From NCBI GenBank assembly GCA_006503475.1, contig RSEH01000197.1, forward strand, positions 26,610 through 90,609: DNA of 64,000 nucleotides, given 5' to 3'. This document shows positions 45,961 through 54,796 of the stretch, piece by piece; the stretch's first letter is position 1, and each line of letters starts with the position of its first letter. The DNA is from Stentor roeselii (lineage: Eukaryota; Ciliophora; Heterotrichea; Heterotrichida; Stentoridae). The notes beneath the pieces are model-generated. The model was not told where the DNA came from, did no database searches, and saw only the letters and a list, made by a program, of their open reading frames with translations. The translations under genes and the position numbers were made by a program.

Positions 45961-48150
45961 ATGGAGGGAATACCTGAACCCAAACGATTCTGTAAGAGTA
46001 ATTTTTACGTTTCATCCAAGCAGAGCATAAATAAAAATAAAACTGATTACGTGCCTCAAAACAGTGTTGCTACTCATTTAGGCAATTCAGAAGTAGAAAA
46101 TTTTTCGGAACACACTAACAACTCGATTGATAAACTTGAATTGCCAGTGCTTTCCCAAGCCTCGACGCAACCTGATATTGAAATTATGCTAAGGTCAAGT
46201 ACTTATACTATGGAAGAATCTGAAGACGAAGCTCCTCAGAACCAAGAAGTTCCAAATGCAGAAAAAAATCCTTTAAAATCCAAACAACCATCAAAAAAAC
46301 CTTCATCAAAACTCTTACTCTTAACAAATCTACAAAAAAGCTCTATATACACATGCGAAGAAAACGATTCACCTTCTGAAGAAACTCCAAAAAACCCAAA
46401 CAAAAAGCTTAAAATTCTGACAGACCTTCAAAAAAACCCAACTTATACATGTGAAGAAAACGATTCACCTTCAGAATCCTCTGAAAACCAACACCTTCCC
46501 AAGAAACGTTCAAGAAAATTCAAAAAAGTCTACAAAGCCCCGTTAAAGAAGCTCAATAACATGATAGACATTCTAAACGACCCTGAATTATTCGTTTCCG
46601 AAACACCAGGACTTCAAAGTGACGACGAAATCGAGTTTGAAGTAGTAGAAAAGCAAAAATCAAACAAATTCCTAGAAAAAATCAAAATTTCAAATGAAAA
46701 GTCAGAAAAAGTCAACTTTCGCTTTGCTAAAAGTATCTTGTATCAGGAAAAAAACGAGGAAAACCTGGAAGTCAAGGCACCTCAAAACCTTGTCGGCTTT
46801 TTTGTGAGGAAACCGACACTCACTGCGAGAGACTCGTTGAGGGAACAGCTGCGAAATGAAATAATTAACAGAAAAACTCTTCATATTGAACCTGAAAGTG
46901 TCTTCTCTAAGTTGCCTACTGAACTAGAAGGCAAGAAAAAGGTGAAAAAAGAAAGCGAAAGTGAAAGCGAAGACTATGTCCCTGATAACGATGAAGCCCT
47001 TCAAGCTATGGAAATCGAAGAAATGATCAAACTTGAAGAAGGCTTAGATGAAAACTCTTCAGACATTGAAAACTCTTCAGAAACTGAAAAATCTTCAGAA
47101 GTTGAAAAAGAAGAAGTTTCTGAAAAAGACGAGAAAATGCAAGAAAACGACAAAGTAAAACAAGAAATTCCAGAAAACCATGAAATCCAATCGAAACCTG
47201 AAAAAATCAATGAAAACTCCGGCCAAGGTAAAGAAAACTCTGGCCAACTCTCAGAAACCTCTGAAAACGACTCAAAAATCTCTTCAAAATCCTCCAACCG
47301 AGACCCTTCTTCCAAATCAAAACCCTACGAAAAAAGCATCACAAGTAAATACGAGTCTTCTCTTCCACGAAAGTTAATCGACCCTTCAACAGCAGCAAGT
47401 GAAAATTCTCCAGCAATTCAAAAAGTCTTCTCAAAGTCCACCTTTTTAAACAAGTTTCTAGAAAAAGAAGCTGAAATAGGCAGTGACCATGAAGAACACG
47501 ACGACCTAATAAAAAAAATAAACGACTCTGAAAGTGAAAGCGAGCAAGACCAGGACCTTGAAGAAATCATCGACAGACAAGCTGTCGATGAAAATAATGA
47601 AAAAATTCAAGAAAAACATCTGAGCCAAGTGCTAAAAGACGACGAGGACCAGATAAAAAAAGTGATAAACGCCGAGTTTAGAAAGAAGAGAAAAGACTTT
47701 GATTTTGTTGATGGGTCAAATATTTTAACGAAAAAAGAACAACTTTTAGAGGAAAAGAAAAAAATGATTCAAGCTAGAGGGTTTAATTTGTTTTCTTTTC
47801 AAGCTGGTGAGAAGGTGGAACTTGATGGGATTGATGATGATGAAATTGGAAAGTACCAGGTCATGAAAAATTCGCAGGAGTTGAAAGTTTTTAGGAAAAG
47901 TGTTGAACAGAAAAAAATTTTTGATGATCAGAGCTTGAGCTTGCTTAGTCTGATTTCAGAACCTGAAAAAACTGTCAAGAATAAATCTTTAATTGTTGAT
48001 TCTGAAAAGTCAAGTCTTAGGGTTTTTAAGACTACGGAAAACTTTTCTTCGAATAGGTCCTTTGTGTTTAGCAAAGAGAAAAAGAAAAGTCTGGAGAATG
48101 TGAAGGAAAAACCTAGGAATACGAAATTGTTTTCGCTTTTTAGTCGGTGA
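45961..48150 (+). CDS. Claspin/Mrc1-like replication checkpoint protein (candidate)
   Basis: 729 residues, acidic and low in complexity. Near residues 80-175 three similar units end in STYTMEESEDE, SSIYTCEENDSPSEE and NPTYTCEENDSPSES. A basic block (residues 180-205), a FVRKPTLTARDSLREQL stretch and a long Glu/Ser-rich middle follow. Residues about 500-590 (FLEKEAEIGSDHEEHDDLI, LEEIIDRQ, then DEDQIKKVINAEFRKKRKDF) resemble the Mrc1/claspin core of acidic E-AE..D, an 'IxD' and DEDxI..RKKR. The C-terminus ends in a Ser/Phe-rich tail (SSNRSFVFS). Known claspins mediate replication stress signalling. The call rests on pattern similarity only. Confidence 0.5.
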   Translation: MEGIPEPKRFCKSNFYVSSKQSINKNKTDYVPQNSVATHLGNSEVENFSEHTNNSIDKLELPVLSQASTQPDIEIMLRSSTYTMEESEDEAPQNQEVPNAEKNPLKSKQPSKKPSSKLLLLTNLQKSSIYTCEENDSPSEETPKNPNKKLKILTDLQKNPTYTCEENDSPSESSENQHLPKKRSRKFKKVYKAPLKKLNNMIDILNDPELFVSETPGLQSDDEIEFEVVEKQKSNKFLEKIKISNEKSEKVNFRFAKSILYQEKNEENLEVKAPQNLVGFFVRKPTLTARDSLREQLRNEIINRKTLHIEPESVFSKLPTELEGKKKVKKESESESEDYVPDNDEALQAMEIEEMIKLEEGLDENSSDIENSSETEKSSEVEKEEVSEKDEKMQENDKVKQEIPENHEIQSKPEKINENSGQGKENSGQLSETSENDSKISSKSSNRDPSSKSKPYEKSITSKYESSLPRKLIDPSTAASENSPAIQKVFSKSTFLNKFLEKEAEIGSDHEEHDDLIKKINDSESESEQDQDLEEIIDRQAVDENNEKIQEKHLSQVLKDDEDQIKKVINAEFRKKRKDFDFVDGSNILTKKEQLLEEKKKMIQARGFNLFSFQAGEKVELDGIDDDEIGKYQVMKNSQELKVFRKSVEQKKIFDDQSLSLLSLISEPEKTVKNKSLIVDSEKSSLRVFKTTENFSSNRSFVFSKEKKKSLENVKEKPRNTKLFSLFSR

Positions 48151-48382
48151 TATTTAATTAATTTAGCATTAGATGCTAAGAAGGGGTAAATTTTAATAAT
48201 CAAAGATTATTGAATTATTCAGAAATGAAAATTTTAAATCATATAAAAAAAATACCCATAATTATTAATTCAATCTATAAGCAATTTCAATTCCAACAAA
48301 TCCATCCCATCAAACAATCATCTTCTAAACACTCCAAAATCCAAGACCCTTAACCCCATCTTCATCTCAACTAACAGTATAA

Positions 48383-49267
48383 ATGCAAGAACTTCGTCAA
48401 GAATCCGAAGACCGTAAAAAATCCAAACCAACAGTCGGCACCTTCCAAAGCGGAACAGTGAACTACGCCCGAACCATTCCAGCCTTCGACGAGTCTCACA
48501 TGCCGATTCGTTCAAAGCAAATAAAAACCGAAATAAAATCAAGCATCCTTCCAGACATCCTGGGTCGAAACAAGTCGAGCTGGAACCCGAGTGTCCTTCT
48601 AGACCGTAAACGTAAATACGAAGAACAAGTCCATACAGACCAGATACACTTTGAAATAAGAAAAGGCCTTCGAGATGTTTCACTTCCATCTTCAAGTCCC
48701 AACAAAATTTACGAAGGCGTTGAAACCCGAAATTCCTTCGCCGGTTGGAACGTGAGTGTCGAGTTCAGGCCCCAGGAGCATAAAAAAAATCATCAGACAG
48801 TTGAAAAAAAAGCCAGGTATAACTCTGCAGTTAAAACTAATGAACTACTTCGGGATAAGAATTATGTCAAACCTCTTGAAAGACAGGTAAAAATTTTAAA
48901 TGAAAGTAGAGTCAAGAAGGAAAATGACTTTCAACAGAAATCGGAAATAATGAAAAGTGTTGTACATGAAAATCCTGATATTAGCAAGGAAAAAGCAACT
49001 GCTGTTGTACATAGACTCGTTCAGGAGTTTAAGGAAAAGGAAGGACAGGATGAATTGCATGGAGTCAAGTCGGAAAGCTTTAAACCTGACTTGAGTCAAA
49101 CTATTAGGAAAAATTTGGTCAGGAAGGAGAAACATGATGGAATTTTTCAGTTTAATGAAAATCTGAAGAAAAATGTTTGGTCTTGCTGTTTGAAAGAGTC
49201 TAAGGAGTCTCCTGGGTGTATTGTTAGTTATAAGGATAAGGAGAAGTGGCAGATGATATCTTTTTAA
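48383..49267 (+). CDS. Hypothetical basic protein
   Basis: 294 residues, unknown. Basic, with many short turns (KSKPTVGTFQSGTVNYARTI), a conserved-looking NSFAGWNVSVEFRPQEH stretch near residue 117 and a Lys/Glu-rich helical C-terminal half. No membrane segment. Size and basicity are like those of ciliary accessory proteins, but no motif proves it. Confidence 0.6.
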   Translation: MQELRQESEDRKKSKPTVGTFQSGTVNYARTIPAFDESHMPIRSKQIKTEIKSSILPDILGRNKSSWNPSVLLDRKRKYEEQVHTDQIHFEIRKGLRDVSLPSSSPNKIYEGVETRNSFAGWNVSVEFRPQEHKKNHQTVEKKARYNSAVKTNELLRDKNYVKPLERQVKILNESRVKKENDFQQKSEIMKSVVHENPDISKEKATAVVHRLVQEFKEKEGQDELHGVKSESFKPDLSQTIRKNLVRKEKHDGIFQFNENLKKNVWSCCLKESKESPGCIVSYKDKEKWQMISF

Positions 49268-49487
49268 TAGAATTATGGATATATAATGATATTTTAGAGG
49301 TTTGTTTTTGGGGTGTCTTGGTGATCGGAAATTTAAAGATTTTTTTCATTGAGTTCTTGATTAAAGAAGTGAACGAAGAAATTTTCTGATGGAACTTATT
49401 TTCCAGATAAATCCAATCCCAAATATCCAAAACCCATGTCAACTAATCCAAATCCACTAAAAATTTAAATTAACGACATTATAAAAA

Positions 49488-51419
49488 ATGTCAATAGAAG
49501 AGCCTCATCACCTATCAATTCTAACGAACTACCTAGTCCGTCCATGTCCAGGTTCATGCGAGCAGGTGAACCGTTGCATGTTTTACCATTCGCCTTCAGA
49601 AAGACGTCGAATTCCATTCACATCGAACGGTTTGGCCTACAACGACATAATATGTCCAAAGATCTCAAAAGGCGAAGACTGTCCAGACACCTGTCAATTC
49701 TCTCACAACTTCCAAGAGTTAGTCTACCATCCAAACCGTTACAAAACAGGATGGTGCGAACAATTTAACTGTAAAGGTTTGAACTGGTGTCACCAAGCCC
49801 ATAAGCCTAACGAAAAACTTCGGAATTTTACGCATTTTATGGCAGACTCGAATTCTTCGACCCTGGCCTTTTCTACTCATTTAGACCTGACCACGTTCAA
49901 AACGCAACCTTGCAATATAATCGAAGCTCATAACCCGAAACTTTGCATCTTTTATCATTCGAGTCGTGACAGGAGGAGGACTTGTGACTATGGCTTTGAA
50001 ATGTGCGCTGAACATGAAAAAGATGTCTGCTCTGAAGTGGAAAGCTGCGGAAAAGCTCATAATCGGGTGGAGCAGCTTTATCATCCTGAGAAGTATAAAA
50101 TGAAATTTTGTACTTTTTATCCGAAGAAAATTCATGAATGTGAGTATTCGTCTTATTGTTCTTTTGCACATTCTGAATCGGATATTAAGATTGAACTTAT
50201 TCATAACTACTCGAAAAATCAAAACTTTTATATTAACAATTTTAAAACTGTTTGGTGTCCTTTTATTTTGCAACATGATAAGGCACTTTGTGTTTATGCT
50301 CATAATTGGCAGGACTTTAGGAGGAAGCCTAAAGATTTTGAATACCAGTCAGTCCCCTGCCCAAACTGGAAGTCATCAAACTTTATCTTATCCTACACAG
50401 AAGGAGGCTGCAAGAACATGTCAAGCTGTTCCAAGTGTCACGGTTGGAAAGAAATCGAATACCACCCAAACCAATACAAGATGAAACCTTGTAGTCTGGG
50501 TAAAAAGTGCACTAAACCATCAGACTGTCCGTTTTATCATTCAAACTCGGACAAGCGAGGTTCTGATGCATCTCCTTTCAAGGAAGTTTCGAATCACGTG
50601 ATGGGAATGACGCCTCACCCCCAACGACAATTCCTATCACCCGAGAACATGAAATCCTTCCAAACCCCGTTCATCCAAAAGAACTCCTTCGGTTTAATGT
50701 CACGAAAAGGTCAAGCCGAAGAAGTACGAAGAATAAACTCCAACACAGAAGACTTCGCCTTACATCGAGGCGTGCCATCAAGGCGTCAACCAGAAGTTTC
50801 CAACACTCCAAAATTCCTGACATCCGCTTTTTCCGATTCAAAAAATCTCGACTTCCCAGTCCTATCCTCGACTCCAATAAAATCCATAATTCTTTCGACG
50901 CCATTACTCAAAGACCTAGACTCTCGAGTTCTCCAATTTTTAACCCGTCATAAACTGAAGCACTTATCACGTAATTTCAAAGGAGTGAAATGGGAAGATC
51001 TCGACACCTTCCATCTTGACAAAGACGACGACGACGAAGAGTTCCGAGAGGCTTGGAATGAAGAAAAGGAAGACCTTGACCAACTCGACGAACTTATCAA
51101 CACCGACATCGCGCTTTTCACAGGGTTGAAGACTGGCAACACGCCTGACCTTAACAAGTTCAAACATCAAGACGACGTCGACGACCTCATCGTGACTTTT
51201 CCGAAGTCTTCCTTCATTCCTCTGAACTTAAAGTGCCCCATCACGAAAAAGCTCATGCGAGACCCGGCGGTTTTTTCGTTGGACGGAAGAACTTATGAAC
51301 GGGCGGCAATCATTGAACATATTCTTAAGTCTTATTCTCAACTTGAAGGACAACAGCTTATTCGCAACTTGACTAGTGATAAGTATGTCAGGCAGGAACT
51401 ACTTGACAGGTATAGTTAG
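49488..51419 (+). CDS. Unkempt-like CCCH zinc-finger protein with C-terminal U-box
   Basis: 643 residues. Five to six CCCH-type fingers cover residues ~15-355, with repeated linkers of the Unkempt kind: CMFYHSPSERRR, VYHPNRYKTGWCEQFNC, CIFYHSSRDRRR, LYHPEKYKMKFC, EYHPNQYKMKPC, CPFYHSNSDKRG. The middle is disordered, with an acidic DKDDDDEEF region near 515 and a SAM-like helical stretch. Residues about 575-640 form a U-box (LKCPITKKLMRDPAVFSLDG, RTYERAAIIEHILK). Animal Unkempt binds RNA through its CCCH array and ends in a RING; here a U-box takes that place. Predicted RNA-binding ubiquitin ligase. Confidence 0.88.
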   Translation: MSIEEPHHLSILTNYLVRPCPGSCEQVNRCMFYHSPSERRRIPFTSNGLAYNDIICPKISKGEDCPDTCQFSHNFQELVYHPNRYKTGWCEQFNCKGLNWCHQAHKPNEKLRNFTHFMADSNSSTLAFSTHLDLTTFKTQPCNIIEAHNPKLCIFYHSSRDRRRTCDYGFEMCAEHEKDVCSEVESCGKAHNRVEQLYHPEKYKMKFCTFYPKKIHECEYSSYCSFAHSESDIKIELIHNYSKNQNFYINNFKTVWCPFILQHDKALCVYAHNWQDFRRKPKDFEYQSVPCPNWKSSNFILSYTEGGCKNMSSCSKCHGWKEIEYHPNQYKMKPCSLGKKCTKPSDCPFYHSNSDKRGSDASPFKEVSNHVMGMTPHPQRQFLSPENMKSFQTPFIQKNSFGLMSRKGQAEEVRRINSNTEDFALHRGVPSRRQPEVSNTPKFLTSAFSDSKNLDFPVLSSTPIKSIILSTPLLKDLDSRVLQFLTRHKLKHLSRNFKGVKWEDLDTFHLDKDDDDEEFREAWNEEKEDLDQLDELINTDIALFTGLKTGNTPDLNKFKHQDDVDDLIVTFPKSSFIPLNLKCPITKKLMRDPAVFSLDGRTYERAAIIEHILKSYSQLEGQQLIRNLTSDKYVRQELLDRYS

Positions 51420-51431
51420 ATTATTTAATAA

Positions 51432-51773
51432 ATGGACTCTGAATTGTTGGAGTGGCTTAGCTTTGAAGAATTAGAAAAACTTGAAGGAGAGAATCTTGTT
51501 AATGATCTTACGAAGAAACTTATGGAAACTGAAAAGTTTAATATTGAACAGATCACTAATAATCAGAGTAAAGCTGAAGAGTTGATTAGGCAAATTGATA
51601 AGGCGGACTTGGAATTGAAGAAGGTTCAGGAATTTGTACAGGAAACTCTTGATAGACTTGTTGATTTGAGACATCGTGCTGGACCTTTGGAGAATGAAAG
51701 TGTTCAGTATATGATTGAACAGAGGAATTTAATGGCGTTGATGAATGCTTTAAGTGGGATGATGAAGAAGTAA
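51432..51773 (+). CDS. Small coiled-coil protein, faintly Sec3-like
   Basis: 113 residues, all helical (ELLEWLSFEELEKLEGENL, AEELIRQIDKADLELKKVQE, NESVQYMIEQRNLMALMNAL). The spacing resembles the helical segment before the main domain of exocyst Sec3/EXOC1, but the rest of Sec3 is absent, so this is only a suggestion. The start is 12 bp after the stop of the previous gene on the same strand, the tightest spacing in the window. Confidence 0.55.
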   Translation: MDSELLEWLSFEELEKLEGENLVNDLTKKLMETEKFNIEQITNNQSKAEELIRQIDKADLELKKVQEFVQETLDRLVDLRHRAGPLENESVQYMIEQRNLMALMNALSGMMKK

Positions 51774-51855
51774 AGGTTTACTTGGGCTTATCGGTTTAAT
51801 TTTACTTCTGATGTTTTGATTATTATAAGATTCATTTTTCATCTAACATTACTAA

Positions 51856-53073
51856 CTAAACTACTGACTTTTTCAATAGTAAAAATATCACTAGAATAAT
51901 GAGATATATGAATGATAATCCCATAAAGATAATTAATCCATTTTCAACAAATTCTAATCCATTCTGATTTTCAATCTCTGTAAAGAAATAGTCGATTTCA
52001 GAAATATTATAAGAGTACCGACAGTCAGACTGAGCGATGCCTATTTTTGATTGATCAATGTCAAAATAAATATGTTTCAATCTCATAAAGTTTGTTCCTA
52101 ATGTGTTTTCATCTTTGAGACTATTCTTAAGTATGCCTACACAGAAAATTCCAGCATTCGAATGAACCTTAATCATATAATTTTCAGGACCGAACTCAAT
52201 TTTTGAGCCATTCACCATCAGCTCAATCCTAGGAAAAGTCCTGTAATCATAAAAGTGATTTTCAAAGCAAAGCCCCGGAAAGTCTTTAACATCAGTACTT
52301 TTCCCACGACAATTTCCTTGAACCTTACAAAATCTACGAAAATTCGTAAGAAACTCGTCAAATAACTGTTCTCTGAAGTAAGTCATGGTATTGCTAGAAG
52401 AAATATAAAATTTTTCCCTCGCCCCAATAATCACATCCATAATCTTGACCTGATCAGCACCTATTTTAGCATCATTTTCAACAACTTGCCAAATGATTTC
52501 ACTATCATTGCCTTTATCGTCAAATCCTCCAAAAGCAACAAAGCCGTCAATCTCTCCAATACAAACAGAGTAAACCTCATGCAATGTGACATCATTTTCG
52601 AAGATCGATGTAGCAAAATTATACCACTTTAATTCAAGTGACAATCCTAAAATGCCATCAACGAAAGGTTTAGTGAAGATCCCTGATTCAAAAATATTGC
52701 ATCCGATGATTGTCTTGAATTCAAAATTTTTCTTATCTTTTGACTGAAACTTGACTGACTCCTCAATAAAAAATCCCTTAACTTCGCTTTCTTTTGAATA
52801 AAAGATTGAGTAGTCATAGACTTGACCACTTGAAATCATTTTTGATGACTTTGATTCTAGGTAGTTGTAGGCAGGGTTTGGACTTTTCCCGCAATCATTG
52901 CAACCTGTGCATGTGATTGTTAATAATCCTGAACCTATGTCTATCATCATTTTTCGAGGAGATTCTTGACTTCCTATTAGGATTTCAGTGTAGTAAAATC
53001 CTGGAAGCTCTGAATTACCGTAAAGTGAAAGATACTCGATTGCAAATACTGTTTGGATTATGAATAGCATCAT
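51856..53073 (-). CDS. Pepsin-fold (A1) membrane protein, second catalytic Asp replaced by Ser
   Basis: 405 residues: signal peptide at 1-12 (MMLFIIQTVFA), pepsin-like domain, and a C-terminal membrane segment (IIFMGLSFIYLIILVIFLLL). The first active-site motif is MIDIGSG with Asp at residue 45 (usual DTGS). The second site reads FYISSSNTMTYF at 223-233. Aligned with the family IDSGTTxTYF, the catalytic Asp (225), Gly and Thr are replaced. Other landmarks stay: YYTEILIGS, DGILGLS, CENHF-type disulphide region. It is likely inactive as a protease. Tandem with a similar gene upstream (53438-54760). Confidence 0.85.
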   Translation of the reverse strand: MMLFIIQTVFAIEYLSLYGNSELPGFYYTEILIGSQESPRKMMIDIGSGLLTITCTGCNDCGKSPNPAYNYLESKSSKMISSGQVYDYSIFYSKESEVKGFFIEESVKFQSKDKKNFEFKTIIGCNIFESGIFTKPFVDGILGLSLELKWYNFATSIFENDVTLHEVYSVCIGEIDGFVAFGGFDDKGNDSEIIWQVVENDAKIGADQVKIMDVIIGAREKFYISSSNTMTYFREQLFDEFLTNFRRFCKVQGNCRGKSTDVKDFPGLCFENHFYDYRTFPRIELMVNGSKIEFGPENYMIKVHSNAGIFCVGILKNSLKDENTLGTNFMRLKHIYFDIDQSKIGIAQSDCRYSYNISEIDYFFTEIENQNGLEFVENGLIIFMGLSFIYLIILVIFLLLKKSVV

Positions 53074-53437
53074 CTTTGTAAATTACTATGTTTATTATTA
53101 AAATAATTTAAATTTCATGCAAAAGAGTGCTTTAAAGCTTCAAAAAAGAAAGTTTCTTAGCTTAATATTTAACTTTTAACATAAAATAATTAGTCATTTT
53201 TCCAGTACAAATGTTAAGCCTAGTAAAAGGTATGATAAAATGAAAAATTCAATTAAAACCATGTGTTTGTCTAAAAGAATATTTGTTTAAATTATAAATC
53301 ATGAGGAAATCTTATTCAAAGGATTAAAAACAATCCTTCAAATATTCCAGAAAATCATAGCATTCTTGAAAATACGTAATAAAAAATTTTTGTAACTACT
53401 CAAAAATTCTTTAAAGTCCATTTAAAATTAATCTCCA
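53074..53437. other. Spacer between the tandem pepsin-fold genes
   Basis: 364 bp, AT-rich, without an ORF that I would annotate. No remnant of a third copy seen. Confidence 0.55.
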
Positions 53438-54760
53438 TTAAACCTGCCATAACCTACAAAATTTCAAAGCATTTTCTTGTCGAATCTTCCTTCCAATTCC
53501 CTTAACCATTACAAAAATACCAAAAATCACAAAATTCATAAACAAAAACAATGAAAAAACATAAAAACTATTTCTCATAATTTCCAAATCCGATATTTCC
53601 TCAACCTTATAAACAAAATACTCAATTTCCGAGTTATTCATCCTAAAGTCACAAAAAGAATCCGCGACCCCAGCCCGCATTTCTTTTAAATCAAAGTAAA
53701 AATGTTTCGTCCTCAAGAAATTAGTACCCAAAACATTAACATGTCCAAAATTATTCCTCAAAACCCCCAAACAAAAAGAAGCAGGCCTGTCATACTTGAT
53801 ACGAACCAAATAATTTTCCGGCTGAAACAAAAGTTTCACATTATCAACAACAATCTCAATCACCGGAAACGATTCAAAATCAAAAGATTCTCCACTTCGA
53901 TGATTTTCAAAGCAAAGTCCATCAAATTCAGCAACTTTCAAATTTTTTGCCTGGCAATTTCCTTCAACAAAGCAAAAGTCTTGAAACATTTTCAGAAATT
54001 CTCTGTATAAAGAATCACGAAAGTAAGAAATAGTTGATCCTGAAGCAATCATGAACTTTTCACGTATCATGACAGTTTTCCGAAGATTTTTAGTTCCAAG
54101 TAGCAAGTTATCACTTTCTAACTCGAAATAATTTTCTTCTGTAAGCGGAAACCAGGAAATTTCTCCATGATTAAAACTTTCATCGATGCCTCCAAAAGAA
54201 AGAAAGCCATCAAAAGTTCCGATGCATACAGAAAAGATATTTTCTGAAATAATGTTAGTTTTCATCAAATATTTCACAATTGAACTTGAACTGCGCTTTT
54301 TAATCGGTAGTCCCATGATGCCATCAACGAAGCTTCCAGTGAAAACTCCAGTTTCAAGTGAGTTGCACCCAAGAGCAGCTGTAAAATTTATATACTTGTT
54401 GTTTAAAGACTCGAAGCCAAGACTGTCTTTAATGTAAAAGCCTTCTAATTCACTTCCTTCAACATATTCAACAGAATAGTTGAAATTTCCTAAAATTTCT
54501 GTCGATTTCGAACTTTTGTGAAGAACTACTGATGTTGAAGACTCGGAATAGTTGTAGTAGTTGCTCTGGTCTTTTCCGCAACCTGAGCATCCGATGCAAG
54601 TGACGGCGAGAAGGTCGGATCCGAGGTCAATCATCAGTTTTTTTGTTTTTTTCTGAGTGCCGATGGAAATTTTTGAGTAGTAATACCCTGGAAATTCGGT
54701 AGTTCCGTATATTGGAAGGTACTCGACGCTTGTAACTATTTGCAAAAGCATAAAAATCAT
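53438..54760 (-). CDS. Pepsin-fold (A1) membrane protein, second catalytic Asp replaced by Ala
   Basis: 440 residues, a paralogue of the neighbour. Signal peptide MIFMLLQIVTS, first site MIDLGSD with Asp 45, and the second site FMIASGSTISYF (237-247), where only the Asp (239) is changed, to Ala. VDGIMGLP, CFENH and GTNFLRTKHFYFD are shared with the other copy. C-terminal membrane segment (YVFSLFLFMNFVIFGIFVMV). Because the surrounding SGS-T is intact, the loss of Asp here looks specific. Probably a catalytically dead binding or structural protein. Transcribed in the same direction as its paralogue. Confidence 0.85.
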   Translation of the reverse strand: MIFMLLQIVTSVEYLPIYGTTEFPGYYYSKISIGTQKKTKKLMIDLGSDLLAVTCIGCSGCGKDQSNYYNYSESSTSVVLHKSSKSTEILGNFNYSVEYVEGSELEGFYIKDSLGFESLNNKYINFTAALGCNSLETGVFTGSFVDGIMGLPIKKRSSSSIVKYLMKTNIISENIFSVCIGTFDGFLSFGGIDESFNHGEISWFPLTEENYFELESDNLLLGTKNLRKTVMIREKFMIASGSTISYFRDSLYREFLKMFQDFCFVEGNCQAKNLKVAEFDGLCFENHRSGESFDFESFPVIEIVVDNVKLLFQPENYLVRIKYDRPASFCLGVLRNNFGHVNVLGTNFLRTKHFYFDLKEMRAGVADSFCDFRMNNSEIEYFVYKVEEISDLEIMRNSFYVFSLFLFMNFVIFGIFVMVKGIGRKIRQENALKFCRLWQV

Positions 54761-54796
54761 TTCTAATAAACTACTGGAAAAATGTCATCAAACTAT

